A stretch of DNA of 36,850 nucleotides from Bacillus timonensis (GCF_000285535.1 NZ_HE610985.1:1503047-1539896); one strand, 5' to 3'; positions 16,497-24,550 are shown, numbered from the stretch's first letter. Numbers and translations: made by a program. Notes: generated from the letters alone by a model not told the origin.

Positions 16497-16524
16497 TAAA
16501 AGCGGACCCTTTTGCGAGTCCGCC
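16497..16524 (-). terminator. Terminator of the terC-family gene
   Basis: On the minus strand GCGGACTC-GCAAAA-GGGTCCGC is followed by TTTTATA. Confidence 0.8.
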
Positions 16525-16531
16525 TACATGA

Positions 16532-17239
16532 CTATTCAGCTTTACTTAACACTTGCTGCTCTTGTTGTTCGGCAGCTTCAATTGCAGCTTTTTTCTGCTT
16601 CATATAACCAATTGCTACAACTACAGCAACTACGAGTATCTCAAAGCCATACTTCACAAAGCCGTTACTAAATACTGAGCTTAGGAATGGTTCTCCAACA
16701 ATCATCTTTGATGCAGTCCAAGCTAAAATTGCTGCACCAAGGGTTATAATTATTGGGAAACGTTCGACTAATTTAATGAACATTGTACTTCCCCAAATCA
16801 TAATTGGAACTGAAATAATAAGTCCTAATACAACGAGTAAGAAGTTACCTTGAGCAGCACCAGCAACCGCTAATACATTATCTAGACCCATTAATGCGTC
16901 CGCAATAATAATCGTTCGGATTGCTGCCCAGAAGCTCCCGACTGCTTTTATTTCATGACCTTTGTCATCCGATAATAGATTGTAGGCAATCCATATTAGA
17001 AGGATTCCACCAACAAGTCGTAGCCCTGGGATTTCAAGAAGCCATACAACTGCTAAAGTTGCTGCAATCCTAATCGCAATTGCTCCTACAGTCCCCCAGA
17101 TAATTGCTTTCTTTTGTTGTTGCTTAGGTAATTTTCTCGCTGCCAATCCGATTACGATTGCATTATCACCTGCTAACACCAAATCAATCCCAATAATAAC
17201 TAAAAGTGCGGTAAAAAACTCTACGCTTAAAAATTCCAT
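16532..17239 (-). CDS. TerC-family membrane protein, YjbE/YkoY type (putative Mn2+ exporter)
   Basis: This integral membrane protein of about 235 aa has seven or so hydrophobic segments. The TerC hallmarks are IDLVLAGDNAIVIGLAAR near the N-terminus and DALMGLDNVLAVAGAAQGN in the middle. These paired acidic DN motifs are thought to coordinate metal. The family includes MeeF/MeeY-type proteins, reported to export Mn2+ and help metallate secreted enzymes. A yybP-ykoY Mn2+ riboswitch upstream supports that role here. The ATG at 17239 is preferred over the adjacent TTG (17242) because GGGAG is 7 nt upstream. It is the second gene of a riboswitch-controlled unit, 79 bp after the FbpB-like gene. Confidence 0.9.
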   Translation of the reverse strand: MEFLSVEFFTALLVIIGIDLVLAGDNAIVIGLAARKLPKQQQKKAIIWGTVGAIAIRIAATLAVVWLLEIPGLRLVGGILLIWIAYNLLSDDKGHEIKAVGSFWAAIRTIIIADALMGLDNVLAVAGAAQGNFLLVVLGLIISVPIMIWGSTMFIKLVERFPIIITLGAAILAWTASKMIVGEPFLSSVFSNGFVKYGFEILVVAVVVAIGYMKQKKAAIEAAEQQEQQVLSKAE

Positions 17240-17318
17240 CAAAAGTCTCCCTTCTTTTTCTAAGAAAATTTCATTTTATAAATATAGGAAAAACAAAAGT
17301 GCCTTTCACTAGAATAAA

Positions 17319-17456
17319 CTACTTCATTGTTGCCAAACGCTTATCATCTAAACGTTTTTCAATCTTTTCAAGCTCTTCTTTGTCTCTTAAAATCTCTTCT
17401 TTATTCTTTTTAATCAATTCCTCAAATGATGCCGTTTCTATCTTTCTCTTAAGCAT
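17319..17456 (-). CDS. FbpB-family small basic protein, 45 aa
   Basis: MLKRKIETASFEELIKKNKE is followed by a charged helix ending EKIEKRLDDKRLATMK. The (S/F)FEELIxxNKEE(I/L)LxDxExLExIExR pattern matches the Fur-regulated FbpB-type small proteins, which in B. subtilis assist the FsrA sRNA in iron sparing. The whole protein is predicted helical. The ATG follows GAGAGGTGAGAAG. It lies directly behind a Mn2+ riboswitch and ahead of a Mn2+ exporter-type gene, so its regulation appears tied to manganese, not only iron. Its RNA-chaperone role is inferred only by family. Confidence 0.8.
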   Translation of the reverse strand: MLKRKIETASFEELIKKNKEEILRDKEELEKIEKRLDDKRLATMK

Positions 17457-17486
17457 ACCTCTTCTCACCTCTCAATCTTTGCGTAA

Positions 17487-17560
17487 AAACAAAAATGACC
17501 TTTACCGTATTTGGTAAAGGTCATAAATAAAGACCTCTACCGTAAGCTTGGTAAAGGTCT
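17487..17560 (-). terminator. Tandem hairpin expression platform of the riboswitch
   Basis: Hairpin 1 on the minus strand is GACCTTTACC-AAGCTTAC-GGTAGAGGTC (17530-17560). Hairpin 2 is ATGACCTTTACC-AAATAC-GGTAAAGGTCAT followed by TTTTTGTTTTT (17495-17524), a strong terminator. The 3' arm of hairpin 1 can instead pair with the 5' arm of hairpin 2, which would disrupt the terminator. Confidence 0.75.
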
Positions 17561-17648
17561 TGCTAACAACGTTATAGTTGCCAACAAAGCCGAGAGTGGT
17601 TACACTCTGAATTGACGACTTTGCTGTAAAAGCTACTCCCCTTTAGGA
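17552..17648 (-). promoter_or_regulatory. yybP-ykoY manganese riboswitch aptamer
   Basis: On the minus strand the conserved elements occur in order: AAAGGGGAGTAGC (17632-17644), GTCGTCA, TTGGCAAC and the 3' signature AGCAAGACCTTT. TAAAGG and CCTTTA form P1. These match the yybP-ykoY class, which senses Mn2+ and commonly controls TerC-type (YkoY/YjbE) exporters, the type of gene found downstream. Confidence 0.92.
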
Positions 17649-17680
17649 GAACAATATTCACAATATTTATTATATAAATA

Positions 17681-17709
17681 ATATTACATGGGTTTAATCC
17701 TATTGTCAA
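17681..17709 (-). promoter_or_regulatory. Sigma-A promoter of the riboswitch unit
   Basis: On the minus strand TTGACA (17704-17709), 17-nt spacer, TAATAT (17681-17686). It starts within 5 bp of the speD stop and leads into the aptamer. Confidence 0.75.
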
Positions 17710-17713
17710 CCCT

Positions 17714-18523
17714 TTAGATCATATTTTTCCCGTAAAAGATTTCATCCATTTCCGTTATTAACTTTTCAGCTATGATTATTTCATCTTCAGGTGTAAGTTT
17801 TTCTTTCGTATTACTGAAAAACAAGTAATGCTCAAGGTCAAATTCTTTTAGCTTGCATTTCGTGTGAAAGATATTTTCTTGATACACATTCACATCAATC
17901 ATGTGATACATTTCTTGAATATCTTCAGGTATATAGTTTTGAATAGAGTTTATTTCATGGTCTATAAATAGTTTATGCCCTGTCACGTCTCTTGTGAATC
18001 CACGAACGCGATAATCAATTGTCATTACATCAGTCTCAAATGACTGAATCATATAGTTCAATGCTTTTAGAGGAGATATTTCCCCGCAGGTTGACACATC
18101 AATATCTGCACGAAATGTACTAATGCCTTCATCTGGATGTGATTCCGGATAAGTATGTACAGTAATATGGCTTTTGTCCATTTGTGCAACAACAGATCCT
18201 GGAATCGGTCCTGGGGACTCTTCAAACGCTTCATCAGGTGATTCATTAACAGGTCCCTCTGATACTAAAATCGTAACACTAGCCCCTTGCGGAACATAAT
18301 CCTGCTTAGCGACATTCAAAATATTTGCGCCGATAATATCTGCAACATTGGTTAATATTTCAGTCAACCTGTCTGCATTATACACATCGTCAATATATTC
18401 AAGATACGCATTACGTTCTTTTAAAGACCTTGTATAACAGATATCGTACATGTTAAAGCTTAATGATTTCGTTAAATTATTGAAACCATGTAGCTCTGTT
18501 ATCTGATTTGGAGAAAGCTTCAT
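17714..18523 (-). CDS. speD: S-adenosylmethionine decarboxylase proenzyme, long (E. coli-type) form
   Basis: Makes decarboxylated SAM, the aminopropyl donor for spermidine. The proenzyme self-cleaves at Lys117-Ser118 in [13 protein letters not shown], turning Ser118 into the pyruvoyl cofactor. The proton-donor Cys is at about 146 ([14 protein letters not shown]). The 269-aa length and the N-terminal [21 protein letters not shown] match the E. coli-type class, not the short (about 125 aa) form I recall for B. subtilis. No speE or other polyamine gene is adjacent. The ATG has AAAGGGGA upstream. Confidence 0.92.
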   Translation of the reverse strand: MKLSPNQITELHGFNNLTKSLSFNMYDICYTRSLKERNAYLEYIDDVYNADRLTEILTNVADIIGANILNVAKQDYVPQGASVTILVSEGPVNESPDEAFEESPGPIPGSVVAQMDKSHITVHTYPESHPDEGISTFRADIDVSTCGEISPLKALNYMIQSFETDVMTIDYRVRGFTRDVTGHKLFIDHEINSIQNYIPEDIQEMYHMIDVNVYQENIFHTKCKLKEFDLEHYLFFSNTKEKLTPEDEIIIAEKLITEMDEIFYGKNMI

Positions 18524-18589
18524 TTAATTGTCCCCTTTTTCTATATTTTTTCCATATTTTTATATTGGTTGAATCGCGGGATTCTATGC

Positions 18590-18617
18590 ATTTTATATAG
18601 ATTTTATTAATGGACAA
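18590..18617 (-). promoter_or_regulatory. Candidate sigma-A promoter of speD
   Basis: On the minus strand TTGTCC, 16-nt spacer, TAAAAT, about 65 nt before the speD start. Its -35 overlaps the T-run of the preceding hairpin. Confidence 0.4.
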
Positions 18618-18647
18618 AAAAATATCCGGCTCTGGTAGCCGGACACT
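18616..18647 (-). terminator. Intrinsic terminator upstream of speD
   Basis: On the minus strand TCCGGCT-ACCAG-AGCCGGA is followed by TATTTTTTTG. It may be a second terminator behind yhbH. No gene is seen in 18650-18788. Confidence 0.75.
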
Positions 18648-18788
18648 GTAATGATATGATCATTTAAAAGGGGGGTATGAAAAAGCTTATCTTTTCCATG
18701 TCTTTATATTACCCCGTAAATATGAACAAACTATGAATAAAGAATTAAGATTCTATTAAAATATAAATTCATCCATGACTTTTCATAG

Positions 18789-18816
18789 AAAAGAAAGGGT
18801 CTCCCCTCTCTTTTTT
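18789..18816 (-). terminator. Terminator of yhbH
   Basis: On the minus strand AGAGAGGGG-AGA-CCCTTTCT (imperfect) ends in TTTTC, next to the yhbH stop. Confidence 0.6.
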
Positions 18817-19996
18817 AGGCGTACATCTTATTCTCTTCATCCTTCTTAAAGAAGCTCTTCATGGCATGGAATACATCTGCTTTTTGTTTTAAAATATAAT
18901 ACTTAAATCGGTCATCCTCAATGTTTTTATAGGCTGACATGAGCGTACTATGTCGGTTATACTGGTTTACCTCACCATAACCAAACATGTTTGATACACT
19001 CATTAACTCGTTAACTAATTTTACACATCTCGCATTATCAGAGGTTAGATTGTCTCCATCAGAGAAATGGAATGGGTAAATATTATAGCGTGTTGCAGGA
19101 TATTTATCATCAATAATCTCTAATGCTTTCCGATATACGGAAGAACAAATTGTACCTCCACTCTCTCCTTTTGAAAAGAAATCCTCTTCGGATACAACCT
19201 TCGCTTCCGTGTGGTGCGCAATAAATTCAATTTCCACCGTTTCGTATTTCGTGCGTAAGAATCGAGTCATCCAGAAGAAAAAGCTTCTTGCCATATACTT
19301 CTCCCATATCCCCATCGATCCACTCGTATCCATCATTGCAAGCACGACAGCTTTTGAGTCTGGTTTTACAATCTCATTCCATGTTTTAAACTTCAAATCC
19401 TCACGATAAATTGGATGGAAGCTAGGCTTACCAGCCATTGCATTCCGTTTGTAGGCAGACATCATTGTCCGTTTCTTATCAATATTCCCCATTAACCCTG
19501 TACGGCGGATATCGTTAAATTCAATGTTTTCCACAATATTTTGATCTTGTTCTTTCCGCTTTAGATTTGGGAGCTCTAATTCTTTAAATAACGCTTCTTC
19601 AAGTTCCATTAGAGAAACTTCAGCTTCATAATAATCTTCACCGGCCTTATCACCTGCACCTTGCCCTTTTCCAGGGCCTGCTTTCCCTCCGCTTTGTCCT
19701 GAGCCATCTCTTGCAATAACGTCTCCAACTTGGCTATCTCCATCTCCTTGGCCAACATGTTTATTTTTGTCATAGTTATAACGAATTTTATATTCATCTA
19801 ATGATCGAATTGGGATTTTAACAACATCTTTTCCGTTTGACATGATTATACTTTCTTCTGTTATCAAATCAGGTAAATTATTTTTAATTGCATCCTGTAC
19901 TTTTTCTTGGTGTCTTGTTTGATCATCATGGCCTTTGCGATGGAGGGACCAATCTTCTTGGGAAATAACAAAACTCTTTGAGTTACCTTTTGACAT
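18815..19996 (-). CDS. yhbH: YhbH family sporulation protein (DUF444)
   Basis: A 393-aa protein of the UPF0229/YhbH family. A glycine-rich hinge (about residues 80-115, including [20 protein letters not shown]) separates the N-terminal domain from a VWA-like domain carrying the MIDAS-type motif MMDTSGSMG and [13 protein letters not shown]. YhbH is a sporulation-associated partner of the kinase PrkA; gene pairing is widely conserved. Here it is downstream of prkA on the same strand, but 676 bp away, with a repeat array between. The ATG follows GGGAGGGG. Confidence 0.93.
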   Translation of the reverse strand: MSKGNSKSFVISQEDWSLHRKGHDDQTRHQEKVQDAIKNNLPDLITEESIIMSNGKDVVKIPIRSLDEYKIRYNYDKNKHVGQGDGDSQVGDVIARDGSGQSGGKAGPGKGQGAGDKAGEDYYEAEVSLMELEEALFKELELPNLKRKEQDQNIVENIEFNDIRRTGLMGNIDKKRTMMSAYKRNAMAGKPSFHPIYREDLKFKTWNEIVKPDSKAVVLAMMDTSGSMGIWEKYMARSFFFWMTRFLRTKYETVEIEFIAHHTEAKVVSEEDFFSKGESGGTICSSVYRKALEIIDDKYPATRYNIYPFHFSDGDNLTSDNARCVKLVNELMSVSNMFGYGEVNQYNRHSTLMSAYKNIEDDRFKYYILKQKADVFHAMKSFFKKDEENKMYA

Positions 19997-20036
19997 AATT
20001 TTTCCCCTCCCAATTTTAATTTTTTTTATGAACTAT

Positions 20037-20065
20037 TCACATTTTTACTCTGACCTTCATACATT
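20037..20065 (+). promoter_or_regulatory. Sigma-E-like promoter on the + strand, opposing yhbH
   Basis: TCACATT (20037-20043), 14-nt spacer, CATACATT (20058-20065) closely fits the sigma-E pattern. It points into the repeat-bearing spacer and then antisense to prkA. No + strand gene follows. Confidence 0.4.
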
Positions 20066-20376
20066 ATCTTGACGGTTTGCGAAAGTATTTCGTTGAACGT
20101 AAGAACTTTACTAAACTATACCTGTTTGGAAATAAAAAAGAGACCAACTTCTTACTACTTGGCAACCACAAATAAACCAATAGTAGATTACTCTATACTA
20201 TGCAAAACAATCGTATTATTGACAAAAAATTTCGCAAATTAGGCATTATGTCTCAAAAATAGACAAGTTCTACCTGTATGCTATTTAAATAGTGCACCAA
20301 CGTTTTTCTATAAATGGACAAGTTATTGTACATCTTCCTTGAAAAGATCGAATGCCTGCTACATAAACTCGTTAGC

Positions 20377-20609
20377 ACGGTGAAGGGGATTACCGATGGA
20401 TTACTTGCTCGAAATCCTCTTCAGATTTGCGATGAAAGGGAAAACCGATGCTTTTCCCGCCTGCAATCCTCTTCATACCTGCGATGAAGGGGAAAACAGA
20501 TGCTTTTCCCGCCTGCAATCCTCTTCATAAACTCGATGAAGAGAAATACCGATGAATTTCCTGCCCGAAATCCTCTTCATAAACTCGATGAAGGGTAGAA
20601 CGATACTCC
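20377..20609. repeat. 52-bp tandem repeat array, 4.5 copies, hairpin-forming
   Basis: Copies begin at 20377, 20429, 20481 and 20533, and a partial one at 20585. Copies 2 and 3 are nearly identical; the outer ones are more diverged. Each unit holds nested inverted repeats: ATGAAGGGG...CCTCTTCAT outside and GGGAAAA...TTTTCCC inside. A degenerate half-copy precedes (about 20352-20376). The array occupies the yhbH-prkA spacer. 20066-20350 shows nothing recognisable. Confidence 0.9.
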
Positions 20610-20621
20610 GTGCCTTATTTG

Positions 20622-20661
20622 AAAAATAAGGGATTAGACCACCCTATTGGCCTAACCCCTC
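20622..20661 (-). terminator. Terminator of prkA
   Basis: On the minus strand GGGGTTAGGCC pairs with GGTCTAATCCC across AATAGGGT and is followed by TTATTTTTC. Confidence 0.8.
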
Positions 20662-20672
20662 TTTTCATTTTA

Positions 20673-22586
20673 TTATCGATTCAATAAGCTTCCAACATAA
20701 CGCAGCAGTTCATTGGCTGATGTTGAATTGTAGCCATGCTCATCAATTAATCTTGCGACAACTTCATTAACCTTTTTCAGTTGTTGTTCATCTGGTGTTT
20801 TTGTAGAAGTTGTGATTTTCACGACGTCTTTAAGGTCAGCAAACAGCTTCTTCTGGATTGCTTCACGTAGACGCTCATGTGAATTGTAATCAAATCTTTT
20901 TCCTTTTCGTGCATAAGCTGAAATGCGAATGAGGATTTCTTCTCTAAATGCTTTCTTCGCATTTTCAGAGATACCAATTTGCTCCTCAATCGAACGCATA
21001 AGCTTTTCATCTGGATTCATTTCCTCGCCAGTTAGCGGATCGCGAAGTTTGTTTTTATTGCAGTATGCTTCAACATTATCTAAATAGTTATCCATTAATG
21101 TCTTCGCAGACTCTTCGTATGAATAAACAAACGCTTTTTGGACTTCTTTTTTCGCAATTTCATCATATTCACGTCTAGCAATGGAAATAAAATTCAGATA
21201 ACGCTCACGATCTTCATTCGAAATTGATGGATGATGCTCGAGTCCATCCTTTAATGAACGTAATACATCCAATGCATTGATAGATGGGATTTCTTTTCGA
21301 ATAATTGTGGATGAAATCCGGTTAATTACATAACGCGGATCAATTCCACTCATACCCTCATCTTGATATTCTTTTTTAAGCTCCTCTACATCAACTGCAT
21401 TGAACCCTTCCACACTTTCACCATCATACAATCTCATTTTTTTAATAATATCGACATCACCTTTTTTAGGTGCTTTTAGTCTTGTTAAAATAGTAAACAT
21501 TGCCGCCACTCTGAAGGTATGTGGTGCAATATGAACATCTCGGACATCACTTTCTTTAATCATCTTTTCATAAATACGTTCTTCTTCAGAGACTCGTAAA
21601 TTATATGGTACAGGCATAACAATAATACGTGAATGCAATGCCTCATTTTTCTTATTTGAAATAAACGAACGATACTCTGTTTCGTTCGTGTGAGCGACAA
21701 TAAGCTCATCGGCTGAAATTAGTGCAAATCTTCCTGCTTTAAAATTCCCCTCTTGCGTCAAAGATAGTAAATGCCACAGGAATTTTTCATCACACTTTAA
21801 CATCTCCTGAAACTCCATCATCCCACGGTTTGCCTTGTTTAATTCTCCATCGAAACGGTAGGCTCGTGGGTCTGATTCTGAACCAAATTCAGCAATTGTT
21901 GAAAAATCAATACTTCCCGTTAAATCTGCGATGTCTTGAGATTTTGGATCTGATGGACTAAATGTTCCAATTCCTACACGCTTATCTTCGGATAAGAAAA
22001 TACGTTCTACTCTAACATCCTCAATTCGACCACCGTATTCTTCCTGTAGTCTCATCATATTTAACGGGGACAGATTGCCTTCAATACGTACCCCATACTC
22101 ATCGAAAAAATCTTCTCTTAGGTGATGTGGTATGAGGTGCAATGGATCTTCATGCATTGGACAGCCTTTAATTGCATAAACTGCACCGCGTTCGGTATGT
22201 GAGTATGTTTCCAATCCTCTTTTTAACATGGAAACCAATGTTGATTTCCCGCCGCTTACAGGGCCCATTAATAATAAGATTCGCTTACGAACATCTAGTC
22301 GTTTTGCTGCTGGATGAAAATATTCTTCAACTAGTCGCTCAAGTGCTTCTTCTAGACCAAATAGTTGGTGGTCGAAGAATTTATAAGTGCGTTTACCATT
22401 TTCCTCTTCAATTCCTGCGTCCTTAATCATATTATAAACTCTGGAATGAGCAGACTGAGCAACCCATGGCTTTTCCTTTAATATTTCCAAATAATCAGCG
22501 AAGGTTCCTTCCCACTTCAAACGTTGTTCCTCTTCACGAAACTGTTCTATCTTTTTTAAGATATCCAAATTAGGGGCCTCCTCCAT
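20673..22586 (-). CDS. prkA: PrkA, AAA+ serine protein kinase / sporulation protein
   Basis: A 637-aa protein with an N-terminal AAA+ domain. Walker A is MGPVSGGKSTLVSMLKRG (about residues 106-123) and ISADELIVAHTNETEYRSF is the sensor-region motif. A C-terminal kinase-like/PrkA domain covers about 400-637. In B. subtilis PrkA acts in the mother cell during sporulation, in the sigma-E regulon, and has been described as a kinase and as a AAA+ protease. Length is the family norm. A sigma-E-like promoter lies just upstream, which supports sporulation control here. The start ATG follows GGAGGAGG-like purines (AGATGGAGGAGG). An alternative start a few codons on is possible. Confidence 0.95.
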   Translation of the reverse strand: MEEAPNLDILKKIEQFREEEQRLKWEGTFADYLEILKEKPWVAQSAHSRVYNMIKDAGIEEENGKRTYKFFDHQLFGLEEALERLVEEYFHPAAKRLDVRKRILLLMGPVSGGKSTLVSMLKRGLETYSHTERGAVYAIKGCPMHEDPLHLIPHHLREDFFDEYGVRIEGNLSPLNMMRLQEEYGGRIEDVRVERIFLSEDKRVGIGTFSPSDPKSQDIADLTGSIDFSTIAEFGSESDPRAYRFDGELNKANRGMMEFQEMLKCDEKFLWHLLSLTQEGNFKAGRFALISADELIVAHTNETEYRSFISNKKNEALHSRIIVMPVPYNLRVSEEERIYEKMIKESDVRDVHIAPHTFRVAAMFTILTRLKAPKKGDVDIIKKMRLYDGESVEGFNAVDVEELKKEYQDEGMSGIDPRYVINRISSTIIRKEIPSINALDVLRSLKDGLEHHPSISNEDRERYLNFISIARREYDEIAKKEVQKAFVYSYEESAKTLMDNYLDNVEAYCNKNKLRDPLTGEEMNPDEKLMRSIEEQIGISENAKKAFREEILIRISAYARKGKRFDYNSHERLREAIQKKLFADLKDVVKITTSTKTPDEQQLKKVNEVVARLIDEHGYNSTSANELLRYVGSLLNR

Positions 22587-22615
22587 CTTTTGATGTCACT
22601 TACACGGTTTACTAA

Positions 22616-22644
22616 AATGTATGCGAGGATGTCCTTTAACATGC
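22616..22644 (-). promoter_or_regulatory. Sigma-E-like promoter of prkA
   Basis: On the minus strand GCATGTT (22638-22644), 14-nt spacer, CATACATT (22616-22623). Both elements and spacing suit sigma-E, 30 nt before the prkA start. Confidence 0.65.
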
Positions 22645-22840
22645 TTTAATCTTACAAATTTCAACATGTCCTATTCTGAATTGTAAGAATAATCCCCTTA
22701 GTTTTCTAGATTGGACAAAATTAAAAAATAATTTATTTACTTTTAGAAAAACTAAAGGTATACGATGTTTCAAGGGTTACCTCTAATCTATGTGCCTAGT
22801 TTTTAAAAGGTTCGAAAATGTTTACAATTTGTCCATAGAT

Positions 22841-22875
22841 AACATTCACACAAAAATGAAATTGGGTTATAATAC
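22841..22875 (+). promoter_or_regulatory. Sigma-A promoter of the 31-aa membrane peptide
   Basis: TTCACA, 17-nt spacer (CAAAAATGAAATTGGGT), TATAAT. The leader that follows has AGTTCAA/TTGAACT as a 7-bp hairpin before the ribosome site. Confidence 0.6.
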
Positions 22876-22952
22876 ACGTAGATGTGTTTTTAGGAAGTAT
22901 ATTTGATAGTTCAATACTTTTTTGAACTTCATACATAAAGGAGGAAAAGCAC

Positions 22953-23048
22953 ATGAAATTAATCCTAATTTTAGGTGTAATTGTTACATTTTTAACAGCT
23001 ATCTTTACTGGTGGTTACGAAGATAAGCCAAGCGTAAACAAAAAATAA
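22953..23048 (+). CDS. Small membrane peptide, 31 aa
   Basis: MKLILILGVIVTFLTAIFTG forms a single transmembrane helix, followed by the polar tail GYEDKPSVNKK. It has a consensus AAAGGAGG site, a good sigma-A promoter and a strong terminator, so it is a complete small transcription unit. No family is recognised. It lies between divergent prkA and convergent trmL. Confidence 0.75.
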   Translation: MKLILILGVIVTFLTAIFTGGYEDKPSVNKK

Positions 23049-23051
23049 TAA

Positions 23052-23094
23052 TAAAAATGACCTTTACCAAGACGGATAAAGGTCATTTTTATTT
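23052..23094. terminator. Bidirectional terminator
   Basis: AAAAATGACCTTTACC pairs with GGATAAAGGTCATTTTT. It serves the 31-aa gene and the convergent trmL. The ATGACCTTTACC arm is identical to that of the riboswitch terminator at 17495-17506. Confidence 0.88.
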
Positions 23095-23567
23095 TACGTA
23101 AGTTCAGGGTAATTTTGTTGTCTTAATGCCTCGTATACAAGGATTGCTGCAGTATTCGAAAGGTTTAAAGAGCCTACATTTTCTGTCATCGGGAGACGAA
23201 AAGTACGATCTATGTTATTTTCAATCAAATCCATCGGTAGCCCTGTTGTTTCACTTCCAAATATCAAGAAATGATCCTTTCTTAAATCGCGAAAATCCGC
23301 GGATGAATATGTTCTTTTTCCGTAATTCGTAATTAGATAAAATTCTCCATCCTGATATTTATCAAAAAGATCCTGTATGGAACCATAAGAATGAATCTTT
23401 ACAAATTCCCAATAATCTAATCCTGCACGTTTGAGCATTTTATCATCTGTTGAAAAGCCAAGTGGCCGAATCAAATGTAAGGTTGTGTCCGTTGCTGCAC
23501 ATGTACGTGCGATATTCCCTGTATTCGCAGGGAGTTCTGGTTGGTATAATACGACATGTAATCCCAC
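23094..23567 (-). CDS. trmL: tRNA (cytidine(34)-2'-O)-methyltransferase TrmL
   Basis: SPOUT-class methyltransferase that 2'-O-methylates the wobble nucleotide of tRNA-Leu isoacceptors using SAM. The family motifs are LPANTGNIARTC (N-terminus), LIFGSETTGLP (about residue 102) and LPMTENVGSLNLSNTAAILVYEAL in the trefoil knot at the C-terminus. Length of 157 aa is normal. The start is GTG, preceded by GAGGTGAAAG. The gene order queG-yhbB-trmL (cspR) is the conserved Bacillus arrangement. Confidence 0.95.
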   Translation of the reverse strand: MGLHVVLYQPELPANTGNIARTCAATDTTLHLIRPLGFSTDDKMLKRAGLDYWEFVKIHSYGSIQDLFDKYQDGEFYLITNYGKRTYSSADFRDLRKDHFLIFGSETTGLPMDLIENNIDRTFRLPMTENVGSLNLSNTAAILVYEALRQQNYPELT

Positions 23568-23605
23568 TTTCTTTCACCTCAATCGCTATTATACCAAAAA
23601 AAATT

Positions 23606-24490
23606 TCAGTTATTGATAATGTGAAAAAACTTATACTTAATATTCGGCGTATAAGCCGTTGAATCATAATACGACCAATATCTCATTCGACTGTTTTGCG
23701 TCTGGGCGTTGACAAGAGGATAACCTGCTATATCCTTTGCTACGACAATCGTGTTGTGATTAAACCGACCGTCTCCTTCAAAGTCATAGCAAATCAAATC
23801 TCCCAATAAAAGCTCCCTCGGTGATGATACTTCTCTTGCCTGTAGACCTTTTTTTGAATTACTTAAATATAATCTCAATGCATTTGCCACAGACCAGCTA
23901 TAGCTCCAATTATTATTTTGCATCCACCAACCATTCCCACGATTAGGGTACCCATGCATGGGAGCTCCTCCCGCGTGAAGGCATTGCGAAATAAAGTTCG
24001 TACAGTTATCTGTAAATTTTTTATATTTGGGGTTGTAGTCATTCCACCAACGTTCAGCATATTGAACAGCAGCAAGTCGGTTATATTTAAAATTTCGGTT
24101 CGTCTCCTCACCAATTTCACGTTCAATAGGTTCATTAAAAGAATCGACTTGCTTCTGAACCTCTTCATCATATATCAGCTTATTCAATGTAAATACTGCT
24201 TTTCTTTCTTCACAATGCTCTTCTACATAAAGATTTTTATTTTGACGAATTAAATATTGAAAATGAACGAGATAGTTGAGATGTGTTTTTCCTTCCACTT
24301 CGTTTTTACTGATGATTTGTCCATTTGTGTTACATTTAACAATCTCCGCTGAACGTTTTTTCATTAGCTCTTTTTTCCGTTGTATGAACTCAAGGTCTTT
24401 ATCAGGCAATCTAACTGAAGATTCACCTCTACTGTTTCCCACTAATAATTGTGCTTTTGCCTCAAGTACTTTAGTTAAAGTCGACTTCAT
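23606..24490 (-). CDS. yhbB: YhbB-like protein with C-terminal amidase_6 domain
   Basis: About 294 aa. The N-terminal half (1-135) is charged and helical, without a recognisable domain. The C-terminal half (about 140-294) is a putative amidase (amidase_6/CHAP-like) domain: RLAAVQYAERWWNDYNPKY, FTDNCTNFISQCLHAGG with the likely nucleophile Cys, and RFNHNTIVVAKD with the likely catalytic His. No signal peptide is seen, so it may act inside sporulating cells or after lysis. The start ATG at 24490 is preferred over TTG at 24493. Placed between queG and trmL as in B. subtilis. Confidence 0.85.
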   Translation of the reverse strand: MKSTLTKVLEAKAQLLVGNSRGESSVRLPDKDLEFIQRKKELMKKRSAEIVKCNTNGQIISKNEVEGKTHLNYLVHFQYLIRQNKNLYVEEHCEERKAVFTLNKLIYDEEVQKQVDSFNEPIEREIGEETNRNFKYNRLAAVQYAERWWNDYNPKYKKFTDNCTNFISQCLHAGGAPMHGYPNRGNGWWMQNNNWSYSWSVANALRLYLSNSKKGLQAREVSSPRELLLGDLICYDFEGDGRFNHNTIVVAKDIAGYPLVNAQTQNSRMRYWSYYDSTAYTPNIKYKFFHIINN

Positions 24491-24550
24491 CAACCAACAC
24501 CACCTTCAAGCTGTGATATTACACAATATGAAAGTTGCTGATAAAATATT

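Noticed and set aside
17299-17517. 72-aa open frame on the + strand
   Set aside because: It runs antisense to the FbpB-like gene and ends in the riboswitch terminator. The minus strand has a ribosome site, family match and promoter.
18677-18736. 19-codon + strand ORF with an AAGGGGGG ribosome-like site
   Set aside because: No promoter, conservation evidence or downstream gene on that strand. G-rich upstream sequence alone is weak.
20377-20609. CRISPR array
   Set aside because: Units are contiguous 52-bp tandem copies with no unique spacers and no cas genes nearby.
23918-24253. 111-aa + strand ORF
   Set aside because: It overlaps the yhbB-like amidase gene in antisense and has no ribosome site or recognisable domain.
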